Shown here: piece after piece, positions 1 through 10,899 of the stretch | Numbering within the stretch: position 1 is the first letter of the stretch | Layout: each line of letters opens with the position of its first letter | Made by a program: the position numbers and the translations under genes | Assembly (NCBI GenBank): GCA_020091685.1 | Contig: CM034601.1 | Coordinates: forward strand, 14,714,972 to 14,778,971 | Length of the DNA: 64,000 bases | Source: Lutjanus erythropterus | Lineage: Eukaryota; Chordata; Actinopteri; Lutjaniformes; Lutjanidae | Reading direction: 5' to 3' | The notes under the pieces: model-generated | What the model was told of the DNA's origin: nothing | The model's database searches: none | What the model saw: only the letters and a program-made list of their open reading frames with translations

Positions 1-265
1 ACGACACAAATTGCATTAAAATGATCCAAATGTTTAGATAAATGGACTTCTTTCCTCTCTTTTCTCCCTCTCCTTGCGCTCTGCTCATATTTCGTCCTCA
101 TAACCTGCTGCAGCAGGTGGACGCGCATATTTTAATAATAATAAAAAAGAAGAAGAAAAAAAACTCCACAGCCCCACCGAGCTGCTTCCGTAGAATTAAT
201 GCCATTGTAATGCAAGCGGAGTATCATTTCAAGCTGCTTCTCTCCTCTCAGAGCCAGACGCCACC

Positions 266-395
266 GCTGCATGTGACTCCATTTGCCTCTGCGCGCGCGT
301 GCACGTGCGAGCATGCATAACCAACACGTGCCAGCGTGCGTGTCGTGCGTGTTGGCGCGAGCACGCCCGAGACGGATAGTGTGTGTGTGTGTGAT
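266..395. other. CpG-dense segment
   Basis: Between 288 and 375 CpG dinucleotides are frequent (GCGCGCGCGTGCACGTGCG, then GCGTGCGTGTCGTGCG, then GGCGCGAGCACGC), unlike nearly all the rest of the window. It could mark a promoter-proximal CpG region for a gene to the left, or simply a GT/GC simple repeat that escaped methylation-driven decay. No TATA box or convincing first exon was found. Confidence 0.35.
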
Positions 396-423
396 AGAGA
401 GAGGGGAAAAGTACGACTCTCGT

Positions 424-452
424 CCCCCTCCTCCTCCTCCTCCTCTTCTTCC
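424..452. repeat. (CCT)n tract
   Basis: A CTC/CCT trinucleotide run of about 28 bases, responsible for a serine-rich plus-strand frame and an arginine/glutamate-rich minus-strand frame. Confidence 0.85.
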
Positions 453-661
453 TCACGTTTGAATAACCTTCCGTTCTGCCGAAGAAGAGGAGAATTTTCT
501 TCTTCGCGGTCAACAACAGACAGCTTCTCCAAAAACACCACAAGTGACCAATTAAGACGAATTCCCAGTGACGCCGCTCAAGCAAATAACGACAATCGAA
601 GGCGACTTGCCTACTTACAGCTCCATCTCTGGGCAGGTGATGGGAACGGATAGTGAAGGGA

Positions 662-720
662 GGTGTGTGTGTGTGTGTGCGCGCGCGCGCGTGTGTGCGT
701 GCGTGTGTGTGCATGTGTGC
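662..720. repeat. (GT)n(GC)n(GT)n microsatellite
   Basis: An alternating purine-pyrimidine run of about 59 bases with a GC core (GTGTGTGCGCGCGCGCGTG). Such tracts can adopt left-handed DNA. It generates spurious cysteine/valine-rich frames. Confidence 0.9.
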
Positions 721-1061
721 AGGGCTAAACGGAGAGAGATGGATGACGGTAATTTAGGTGAGAGATGTGCAGGTTATGGGGAAATAATCACTCGCTGTGA
801 ACAGTGCTTTTGAATTTTAAAAGAAGGGATATTGACGAACTACGCCCCCCTCCCTTCTCTGTTTGTGCATCCATCATGAGGCTGTATGTGAGGATAATTT
901 TTTAGTTTCACACAAACTTAAAGTACCTGTGGCGAGTTGATAGTCAGACACCAAAAGTAACTTGCAGTCACCTTTGTTCCCTCCTAACATTTGTGTCACT
1001 TTAGTACTGTAAAAATCATGCAGAAATTTAGTGGAATCAACTGTTTTCTCATCTGCTTCAG

Positions 1062-1690
1062 GGTGTAATATGTAACATTTCTTTATTAAAATCTTTATAT
1101 ATTTTTTTAAATTTCTTGTGTACTTGGCAACTCTGAAATATTAATAATAGGGATTGTTTTGCAGGGGGTCTAGGTCCTTCACCAGAAAAAAAAATGAATT
1201 TCAGAAAATTTGTTGCCTTCATTCTGGTGACTTTTTAAGATTGAAAAGAACAGCATAATTACACAGCAACACAATTCACTTAATAATTTGCCCTCCATGT
1301 TAAAAAATGAATGCCCTATTTCTCTAAAACATTCTGTAAGAAATGCACATTCTTCCCAGATTTCTGACTTTTTTCTTCAGGAAAATTGGGAGGGTTGGCC
1401 AGTATGTATTGTTGAGTTGTGTCCTTAGATTATCCCAGATTTTCCGAACTGTGCATTTCCTGCTAGCTGTTGCTAGCTCGTTGCTAGTTTCCGTAACTTC
1501 TAGGAAAATGGGATACATCAAATACATCAGAGAGTGAGGTGGATGTGACTAGACCTAACATCACTAAAACTTTAATATATGACCTCGTCCATGAACACAA
1601 TTAATGCCCGAGTCATGATTTTCATCAGCTATGTCAGCTGTTAAAAAGTGAAGACAGCAACTGTCATAATCCATTTAATGTAACTTATCA
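1062..1690 (+). repeat. Interspersed-repeat module, copy 1, with internal insertion
   Basis: Landmarks are GTAATATGTAACATTTC at the left, GCTAGCTGTTGCTAGC near 1460, CATCAGAGAGTGAGG near 1525, GACCTCGTCCATGA near 1582, and GTCAGCTGTTAAAAAGTG near 1635. Compared with the copy at 15174 it carries several hundred extra bases between the first two landmarks. Limits are approximate. Confidence 0.55.
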
Positions 1691-1836
1691 TACGTATACA
1701 AATTTGATTTATTAAAATCCATTAAACTTTAAATTTCTATTTATTTATACAACACTTAAGAAGATATAAACTTCTAACTTGAGTGAATGAATAACCTGTA
1801 AAGTGTTCAAACAACTCATTAAAATAAATTTCTAAC

Positions 1837-1854
1837 AAAAAAAAAAAAAAAAAA
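1837..1854. repeat. Poly(A) tract
   Basis: Eighteen A residues follow an AATAAA hexamer about 15 bases upstream. The arrangement resembles the 3' end of a retroposed RNA, but no source sequence is recognised in the preceding 150 AT-rich bases. Confidence 0.6.
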
Positions 1855-2754
1855 TGATCAACACATTAGGAGACTTCCCAGCATGCACTGTCTAAAAGTT
1901 TCAAACTGTCCTGAAACTTTTTTTCCCTCCATATTTTAGTATATATTTTAATAAACTGAAGAACACAGACATGATGAAAACTTGCTGTGTCTCCAGTAGG
2001 CCTAAAGATAAGTCATGGTTGTTTGTTTTCACAATAATAAAAACACTGCAAACCATGATGAAAGTTGGTACTGAATGCAGTCCCCGCCTCACACTTAAAA
2101 TTTAATAAATTCACCTGGAGCAGTTTCACATATTGTCTTTGTGCTGATGCTGGAACAACGTAGCTCCAACAGGAACAGCTGCAGATGTAAGTTCTATTCG
2201 TGAAATGAAGAACTGACTTTTTAAATGTGGAAAATGTAAAAGGAAATCAAATATGTTTATTATGGGAGTGTGACTGAAGAGTTGTTGGTTCAACTTAATA
2301 ACTTAAGCTTATTCAACATGTTTTCTCAAGTACAACTGAATTTATGTCAAGTTAATTTGACTAGGAAAGTTTATTTATTACCTAAGCTTGTACTTTTACT
2401 TTTTTAAGTTAAAACATTTCTTTTTACAGTGAGGTTTTCAAAAGAATCAATACGTAAATACTTTTTCCAACACTGCATGTATAAAATAATACAATATTAT
2501 AGTAACAAAAGTACCAAAGCCAATAAAAAAAGGACATAAGTGCTCATTCAAGACCTCAGTTCAGTTCGTTCTATATTGTTCTGCCTGAAAATTGCCTTGC
2601 AGCACAGCAAACTCAGACAGTTTTCATTAACTTTTTCTGCAAGTTAATTTAAAAAAGAAAAAAGTATATCCTATTTTGTGTACCCAGGACCTCATTTTCT
2701 TTGTGCCTTTCTTTGTTTGTTTGTTTAGTTTTCTTTCCTTTTTTTTATACGGTC

Positions 2755-2935
2755 AAGTCAATTTTATTTATATAGTGCTAGAAGACATAATGATAACAGA
2801 GGTTACCTCAGAGCACTTTTCATATCGAGCAGGGTAGACCAGACTCTTGATAATATAATTTACAGAGACCCAATAGTTCCCTCCAAGAGCAAGCACTAAG
2901 GTGACAGTGGCAAGGAAACACTTACTTTTAACAGT
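2755..2935 (+). repeat. Teleost interspersed repeat starting AAGTCAATTTTATTTATATAG
   Basis: The motif AATTTTATTTATATAGTGC, then GAGCACTTTTCATATCGAG and AGCAAGCACTAAGGTGACAG, then GGCAAGGAAACACTT, follows the order of a very common fish repeat thought to derive from retroelement 3' ends. No open frame. The right boundary is approximate. Confidence 0.65.
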
Positions 2936-3002
2936 CAAACTCGAGCACGGCCAGACTTTATGGTGGGCAGCAACCCGCCGTGACTGTTATTTCATCGAAG
3001 TT

Positions 3003-3041
3003 CCCAGGTCCCGGATGTACCTTTTACATCCGGGACCTGGG
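3003..3041. repeat. Perfect 17-bp inverted repeat with 5-nt loop
   Basis: The arms 3003-3019 and 3025-3041 are exact reverse complements (CCCAGGTCCCGGATGTA on the left), separated by CCTTT. The arms are far more GC-rich than the surrounding sequence, and pairing stops abruptly at both outer ends. Confidence 0.95.
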
Positions 3042-3953
3042 CCTGAATCTGAGTTCACTGGACCCCAGTCCGTTTGATTAGTTTGAACTGCACTGGTGCC
3101 TGGGTCCACTTGAGTATGTGGAAAGATACACAAGGAAGTGGACTGCTTTTGGGATCTTGTCAGGCTTTTCTACACCATAACAGCAACATAAAAAAATGTT
3201 GTGTAGATGATGATGCATGCGTGTTCGGGTACAGAACAACAATACTAATGTGAAAGCTGGCTGGCGGGGAGGGGCAATTGTACTCAGGCACAGTACGAAG
3301 CAATTGTACCTAATATGAAAACACCCTGAAATTCTGGTATTGTGACAACTCTAGTGTCACTGTGTTTTTGTATTGTGTGTGTGCCTGTGTGAGTTCCTGA
3401 ATGTGTGTGTTTTGCTCAGCTGCAAGATGAATTTTGGACATGTAGGTGTGTTTGCACACGTGACCATTTAAAGTTAAGTCATTCACACTATATTTTATCA
3501 CTGTGTGTATCACTGTGTGTGGGTCTTTTGGGTGTCCTACGGAGCCTTTGTCCTGCCCTCAATGTACCGGGATTGTTTTCTCTGAAAGGAAAAGTAACCC
3601 TGAAAGGTTTTGTTGACCTCTTTTTAGTTTTCAACACCTGCCTTTTGATGACTGCGACACAATCTCAACACCCCCAGATTCTTTTTTCGGTCCTGGCTCA
3701 CAAGCACACAGACAACAGCAGGTGAAGTCTCCGTTTCAACTTATTTGTAGGCAGTAAAGAGCATTTTAAAAAGGGATGAAACCGGGACAGGTGGGAGAGG
3801 GCTTTTTCGTTTTTTTTTTTACTTGTTCTTTGGAGTGGAGCAGAGCACTCTTCACAGGGGAGGAATGTCCTAATTTGGCATGTGATGTCACTCAATTGGA
3901 GATTCCTGAGTCTCTCAACTCATGGCCTGTGGCATGTTGTTCCTCCGGGTAGG

Positions 3954-4049
3954 TCAGGGCTGCTCCTCGATGAAGAGGTTGCTGAAGACCACTCTCTGTC
4001 CAGTAGGCAACAGCAACCAGGGCTCCCATCTGGCTGCCTCGAACTGAGG
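3954..4049 (-). CDS. Candidate C-terminal exon of an unidentified gene
   Basis: On the minus strand a pyrimidine-rich tract ending TTGCTACAG is followed directly by an open frame of 31 codons and a TGA stop at 3954-3956. The frame enters in phase 0. The predicted peptide is acidic and aromatic: FEAARWEPW near its start, then LLLPTGQRVVFSNLF, and it ends IEEQP. Codons look vertebrate, with many C or G third positions. I do not recognise the protein. If real, the gene body lies to the right, at higher coordinates. A repeat-derived or chance frame cannot be excluded at this length, and the frame stays open for some codons upstream of the acceptor. Confidence 0.33.
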   Translation of the reverse strand, partial: PQFEAARWEPWLLLPTGQRVVFSNLFIEEQP

Positions 4050-4835
4050 CTGTAGCAAGAAAGAGAGAGGGAGAGATAAACCCAAGTGCAGTACTTCAGT
4101 TCAATTACTGCAGTAAAGCTTGATTTGTGCTAGCCTTTTTTTTGCCCCTTGGGCTTGTGCATTTCACAGTGCCAGTGGGCTGAAATTCTGCTACTGCTTC
4201 AGCTCTTGAACCCGGGCTTAGTGTATACTGCTTTACAGTGTCTCATTTCCCTGCTGCCAAGCTCCTGACTTCATTTCTCTACCCCTTATCCATGCAATAT
4301 GGATGGAGCAGGCTAATTGAGACTTTCTACAGGTGTGGATGAATCACTGGAAATATTTTCGCCGCGGCGCTCTCCACATGTGGTAAAAAAGCGAGGGGAA
4401 ACACTCACAGTAAATCAAAACCAGCATTACTGTAGAGCACCTCCAACAAACAAGTATGAGGGAAGGTTCACATCAGAGTGTACCACAGTGCCTTGTCAGA
4501 CATCAGTGCTGCCAAATTGCAGGGTACTTGCCCTTCTAGCGGCTTTACTGGTGGACATGCAGCCACTGTGTACCCTGCAGTTCCCTTTCTGCACAGCATT
4601 AAGAGTGACTTGCCTCAATCAGTCGTCTTGAAGAATAAATCAGGCTGTTGTAGCAGACAAAAGAGCGCTTCCCCTCTGTGAGCAGCTCTGCAATCAGCCA
4701 TAAGCTGGCACCTCTTCTGACTCACTGTTTCAGGGCCAAGTCCCCATGTGACGCACACAAACACTCACAGGTGCACAGTATACAGGTATACTGACATCCA
4801 TACCTTCTCATACGCCTACATATGTAGGGCTGCAC

Positions 4836-5065
4836 AATATGGCAACAGAGAGTATGAGATTATTTTTTTCAGATGTGATTGTGATATGATTCCTGATTAG
4901 TGGGAATGATCATGTTTGCATCACAATTTGAATTTCCACTGAAAACAATCATCATAATGATGTGACATTTGGGGAGGTTTGTACCAAATACAGATGTTTT
5001 CTGGAGAAAACGATTTGTTGACCAGGACATCTGTGCAGCACTACAGTACTTCATCATGATGCTGT
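4836..5065. repeat. Probable fragment of a fish element beginning AGGGCTGCACAATAT
   Basis: The start AGGGCTGCACAATATGG matches the terminus of a common teleost hAT-related family. The following 220 bases are AT-rich and diverged (GATTGTGATATGATTCC, CAATCATCATAATGATG). The right end was not located. Confidence 0.45.
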
Positions 5066-7839
5066 TTCGTCACCTGTCATCCTACTTGTCAATATTGAAA
5101 TTTTGAAAATATTTAATTGTGCCACCATCAGTATGTTGATACAGATGTGTAAAACTGCTACGGATAATCTTAAAACATCTATGGTAACCATTTCTCAGTG
5201 ATTTGATTATCTGTGTCTGAAAATAAGATTTGTTTAAAAGGTGGACAGTCATGTTTCTTGTTTGAACAAAATAAAAACACTTAAGCCAGATATTTATGTC
5301 AAGGGGGGGAAAGATTGACACTAAACTAACTAAAACTATAAAACTAAAATGGAATAAAGAACAAGAAGTTCACCTCAGCATATTTCAGTAAAACGAGGAA
5401 CTCTTTTTTTATTACTTCTATCAACATACAGCATTTATGAATCACTCGATCTTTTCCCACATGCCGTATTATACATGCAACCTACCAGCAGTCTGGAGAA
5501 ACCAGTCATTACTGATGTGAACAAAAATTTAACAGCACTGGAAAACTGGAGCACAAATAACTTGGATGTAGGTGCTGTTTACTTGTGTACTAAAAACATG
5601 TCAATCACTAGAGTCTATGTAGGTTCCACACCTGTATTTAAACGTGGGCATCACAGATTGTAGCTGCTTTTAAAAACCTTGAATAAGATCTCACTTTAGT
5701 TTCGCCGTTACAGTAGTGCATTGCAGTTGAGAAGCAATCTTTTGAGTTCTGAAAATGACACATTTTTTCAAAAAATCCGTTTTAACTGCGTCACAAATAA
5801 CATTTATGTTGAACATTGTAATTTAAAAATAAGTTAACATAAGGTCTCTGTAAAGCCTTATTAAATATGAGTTATGAGTTTGTCACACCACAGAAATTGC
5901 TATAATGTCATCATTGCTATAATGTCATCAACCACCCTGACAAATTTCAAGTTATATAAAATTGGGTTTCAAACTCCACTTTCCACTGGGGGACATGTTG
6001 ACTGGTGCTGTCTCAAGTGTCAAGCTAGAATCCAAGTCAAAGCCAGAGGACAGTAACCCATCAGAGAATCAACTCCGTTCTCGATGTCTGGTTGTTGGAA
6101 CTGAACTGAGGAGTAACTGACTGGTCTGACTGAACAAGTTGGTAAAGGACTTGGTTGCCTGGTTGGTTGAGTTGGTTCACTTGTGGAGGGTGTACGAAAT
6201 TAACTAGGTCACCTATAAGAACCAGTCCCCTCATCACTTGTGCTAATGATGCTAAATGCTAATGCACTCTAGTTTCCATAGTGTAAGGGGATGTATGGCT
6301 CTAGTTAGTCATTGAGGCGTGATTTTTGGGATTGCCCAAAAATTCTTGAATTCAGAAACATTTTAGCTGCCCAGAGCTGTGACACAGAGCTGTGACACAG
6401 ATATACACGTGTCATGACTATTCTTACCTGTACACAGTTAAAGGTGTATCCCTGGACCTTGATGGGAAGTGTTCACTCACTGTGGGCTGAGGTAAATAAC
6501 TGGGCCAGTTTCTCTCAGATAAATCTTAAATAACTGCAAGCATTCAGCTTCACATTGGGAGCATGAATACACTACTTAAATATTAAACATGAACAATAAT
6601 AGTTATTATTATTGGAGTAATAAAAATAAAACTTTTATTGCAACTGTCCAAAATAACTAACTAAAATAAATAATTTACCAGAGAATATTGTACAGCTTAA
6701 TTACACAACATAAGATAAACAAAAGTAATTAAATTAAACCAAGATGTGCTCTTCGCAGTACCTACACTGCTATTACAAATGCTTGAGCAAATATACAGTT
6801 TGTGTTAGCAAATGCACATACAAGCAAATCCTGTGTGCATGCACATTAAGAGACACACATATGTATGCATAAGTGTTGTGCAAAAAATATCCATTTATAT
6901 CCATATATACACTGTGGTAAAGGCTTGTAAATTGGCTAAAAGCATACGCACGCCTACATCCATCTACTTGCACACATGCACACACAAACACAGGCACATG
7001 CACAACACAATGCAGTACAAAATAAGGAGGTAAATCCAAAGCTAAAGCTAGAAATAGTCTGCAAATCTTTGCAGCCGACACACTATGCAACCACTTGATC
7101 TGTTCACACTCAAATATTCATGATTGCCAATGAACTGCCATGATTTATAAACACGACGTGAATGAAGAAGGTAACAGTTCAGCTCCGTGTTTAAAAATAC
7201 ATACTGTATACGTGCTTACATGAGAGGAAGGAATCAGAGGCCTCTCAGCTAAATCTTTGTGCTACAACTACGAAGAATATATCATTGATTATTTGTACAC
7301 TAAAAAACCCCAATAGGCTACTTTGTCATACTTAAATATACAGTACATGAACTGCGTGGGTGTGTGCATATATACACTGTGCATGCTGTGTGTAAAGTCT
7401 TCTCAGCAAGCTTTCACTTCACAATATTTTCATATTCTCGCACCTTTTCAAATGAATCTCTGAAGTATGTATACCCTAACACTCCAAATCTGGTTAAGAA
7501 TATAAAGTTGAAATAATAAAGACGGAGAAAAAAACACTTAAGTCTTGAGACAGTTTCTCACCGTGACATTGTCAGTACTTGTCTAACAGGGTTAAACGTT
7601 GCACTGACTCTTTGTGTTATATAATTCAGTAGTTTCCTGCTTACGATTAGTAAATTCTACCAGTGTCCTAAGATGCCATCGATATGTACAGTTAGAGATC
7701 ATCTCAGTGGAACTCCAGAATCCAAGCAAGTATTCACTTAATTAGCTCCCATGCCAATATGAACATGAATATATGAGTCGCTAGTGGATTTACAGTATGT
7801 GTACATGGTCAAAAATTTAAAAAGGCAGCTGTCTTGAGC
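5066..7839. other. No gene recognised
   Basis: AT-rich intergenic or intronic sequence. A weak exon-like sequence ends at a GTAAGA donor on the minus strand (complement of 6421-6426), preceded by a pyrimidine-rich AG near 6490, but the frames conflict. CA-rich patches occur at 6960-7010. Open frames here are short and have no protein-like content. Confidence 0.6.
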
Positions 7840-8535
7840 TGTAATTTGGTGCAGCACACAAAAATACAGCTAGATCCAGAGGAGCGGCCAGGAGCCAGTT
7901 GGCTTGTTAATGTTATGGATGGATTACTGAACAGGCCTACTGGGTATCGACCCATGGGCCCCTGGATTGAACTTCTATATAACGTAACTGTTTACATTCC
8001 TTGTTGGAATGTCAGTCAAAGGCCTACAAAGAGATGCAAAATGACTACAAACAGACACAAAACAACAACAAAGAGACAAAATTTCCCCAAAGAGACTGAA
8101 AAAGAGATGCAAAGTGAGATGCAAAACAAGTACAAAGAGATGTAAAACAACCTCAAAGACATCTTCAGACACATAAAATAACCACAAAGAGACACAAAAA
8201 GAACACAAACTGATGCAAAACAACAAAAAAGAATGCAAAATGACCACAATGAGATGTGACACAAAGCGAGATGCAAAATAACTACAAGGAGACGCAGACA
8301 AAAAGCACAGTGACTGCAAACAGATACAAAACAACTACAAAGAGATGCAAAACAACCTCAGACACACAAAACAATTGGTTTATAGGGGAAAGAACTGCTC
8401 GGGCTTGTTTGTGTTTATTTAAACCAATCACAATCATCTCGGGTGGCGCTGATCCCAGGATACAGCAGCAGTGCCCCTGCAAAATAGTGTCCAGGCAGAA
8501 CTTGTCACGGCACAACGAGCCCCGGCATTAAAATG
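7840..8535. repeat. Composite repeat containing a ~21-bp minisatellite
   Basis: From about 8022 to 8365 the unit ACAAAGAGATGCAAAACAACT recurs about fifteen times with heavy decay, giving the shadow frames there. The left flank (GGCCTACTGGGTATCG, CATGGGCCCCTGG) and right flank (AACCAATCACAATCATC, GGTGGCGCTGATCCC) resemble pieces regularly found with this minisatellite in fish. No gene. Confidence 0.7.
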
Positions 8536-10339
8536 ACCAATTCACGTCAAAAGAAAAGGTAACGGCTAATTTGCCGTAGGTTGCTGCACAGAGATTGTTG
8601 TGGTTACCTGAGAACTTTGATAAAGCAGATAGCAGATGTCACAACGGCATTTGAAACAAGCCGGTGGCAGTTTTATACCCACAGTGTACATACAGTACAG
8701 TGAGTCAGACTACTGCAGATAGTACCCCCTCAACGTAGGCAGGATTCTTAGCTGATTGTCATAGCGACACCCTGTGAAACTGCTATGACATAATGTTCAG
8801 CGCTACACGAACACATAAACACAAAGAGGACACTGAAGGGATAAATGTTGGTCACAGGAAGGAGACAAACTCTCCCAGATAATCCTGAATGAAGCAGGAA
8901 AAAAAAATCCTGCCGATGAGGTGATGAGACGCCTCTACTGCTCTGTGTCATGCAAGTGACGATTCTCTGATCAATCAGCTGTCTGCGTTGTTTTCACCTC
9001 TGTGTTTATTATCGGCTCGGCTTGGTTGGAATCTAGCCTGAGGTGATACTATAATCAGCGCCAGGTAGAAGGTACTATCACAGGTTATGACACTGGAAAT
9101 CAAAACCGCTGTTTATATTATTTCATATAAAATATTCAGTTTTGTGTATTTGGCATTCATTTTCACACAGAATTAACACTATAATTCTTAATAATGTACA
9201 GTTTATTATTCAGGAAAAAACAAGGTTCCCTGTCTACATTCAAAAGTTTCACAGCTTGCTGTCTGGACCAACTTTCTTTTTTCATTTATTTCAAGTACTC
9301 AGAGAGCTGCTTGCTCATGTTGGATCCCTTCATGTTGTGCCTGTTTGACCAGCTTCTAAGTAAACTGTACTTGTGCAGCAGATTCATACCTGTCTTAATA
9401 TTTTGGGGGTTTTCCCAGTCACTTCAATACAGCTTATTAGAGCCAGCCTCTAGTGGCCATTAGAGGAAGTGCCTCTGTGGAGCTGCATTGGCTTCACCGT
9501 TCAGCTGTGGTGCTTCCTTCTGTGATAAACTGACGTCCTCTTTTGAAGTCTGGGTGTCAATCAAATGCCTCTGCAATGGAAAAAAAAATTGAAATCCACT
9601 GAGTGTCTTTTCCTGCTGGCCTTGATCTCCATCTCATCCTTCTTGGTGTACATCCATACTGGCTCCTCTCTCCCTTTTCCTCTCAGAAACACTGACGTCT
9701 GCTCATGAATACACTCTAAACATGTACACACAAACAGTGCTGTGGATGCGAGCGAGTAGGGCCACAGAGCGGAGGCAGACCGCACAGCAGCAGCAGCGCT
9801 CTCACTCGTCAGTTTACATAACACTGATTATAACCCTGAGATTTAGCCAACCGATGCGCAACAGTTTAGTTTGGCCTGGGCATTAAAATCTCACTGACCA
9901 TCTGTTCCACTGCTTAGTTGCTTTCCTTCAAATACTTTTCCTGGACACTGATTCTACCTAGTGAAACTGAGCACTACTGTCACTCAAGCATTATTGAAGT
10001 GTTTTCTGAGCTCAAGATTTTCATACATCCCTTTTATAACTAATATTCATCATTATCAAAATAAATAACCATGGAAATAAAGGATTAGAAAGGCCAGTTA
10101 ACTAATAAATAAATTCTAGTTAAAAAAAAAAGTGTATGTCCAAAACTGTTACTTTTCTGGAAATTTGAAAGAAAATGTTTTTAAATGAATTGAATCAAAG
10201 TTAGTAGCTCTTTTTTAATACTTCTCAGTGGTTAAATGTACATAAAACCCACAAACAGACATAAAGGTTGATCAATAGCATTGATTTATGAAAAAAATAC
10301 AAATGCTGAGTGCTGAGTACAATCTGTTGTTTTTGGAGA
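8536..10339. other. No gene recognised
   Basis: Mixed unique sequence. Frames at 9142-9463 and 9561-9824 are open but have no splice context or recognisable motifs. No repeat family was identified with confidence. Confidence 0.55.
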
Positions 10340-10813
10340 TTAAAAGAAAAATTCTCCACTTTCATGTGGATGTCCAATGAGTGTTGATTGTAAATCCAGT
10401 TAATAAAAGCAATAAATTTACTTGGTGTGTGCTATACTAACTGAGAAATCAGAGTTCTTCTGCTGCAAAATGTATCTAGTGATGTCACAGCGATGTCATT
10501 GGTTTTAAGGATGAACCACAGGCAGTTTTGGGTATCCAGGGGGCATGCTAAATATCATCAGATTAGATAGTATTTTTGTCACCTTACACTATGTTTTGGC
10601 CATCAAAGTAATAGCTATAGGCCAGGGTGGATGTTGAACAGCAACATGGGCATGGGAGTCACAACCTTGCCTGCATGTATGCACTGCAGGCAGGAAAACT
10701 CAGTTTTCTTCATCAATAGAGCGCACGCTGTGGAATTTATTTCTTCAGCTGACTACACTTTCTATAAACCCTGACCATGGACATCCACATGAAAAGATGA
10801 ATTTTCCCTTTAA
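10340..10813. mobile_element. TTAA-flanked MITE with TTCATGTGGATGTCCA ends
   Basis: The left end (from TTAA at 10340) and right end (to TTAA at 10813) are inverted copies. Both carry AAAATTC, a short variable stretch, then TTTCATGTGGATGTCCA. The 474-bp interior is AT-rich with no open frame of note. The right TTAA is shared with the next element. Confidence 0.75.
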
Positions 10814-10899
10814 AGAGATATTTCACCCAGAAATGAAAATTCTGTCATTATCTACTCACCCTCATGTGGACTGAATTTTTGGTTGAACTACCCCTTTAA
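10810..10899. mobile_element. 90-bp TTAA MITE
   Basis: The element starts TTAAAGAGATATTTCACCC and ends with the inverse AACTACCCCTTTAA. The interior carries GAAAATTCTGTCATTATC and CTCACCCTCATG, hallmarks of a very common fish element. At 90 bp it is near the minimum for the family. Confidence 0.85.

Noticed and set aside
229..714. 161-codon minus-strand frame rich in His, Arg and Thr
   Set aside because: Direct translation of GT/GC and CCT simple repeats.
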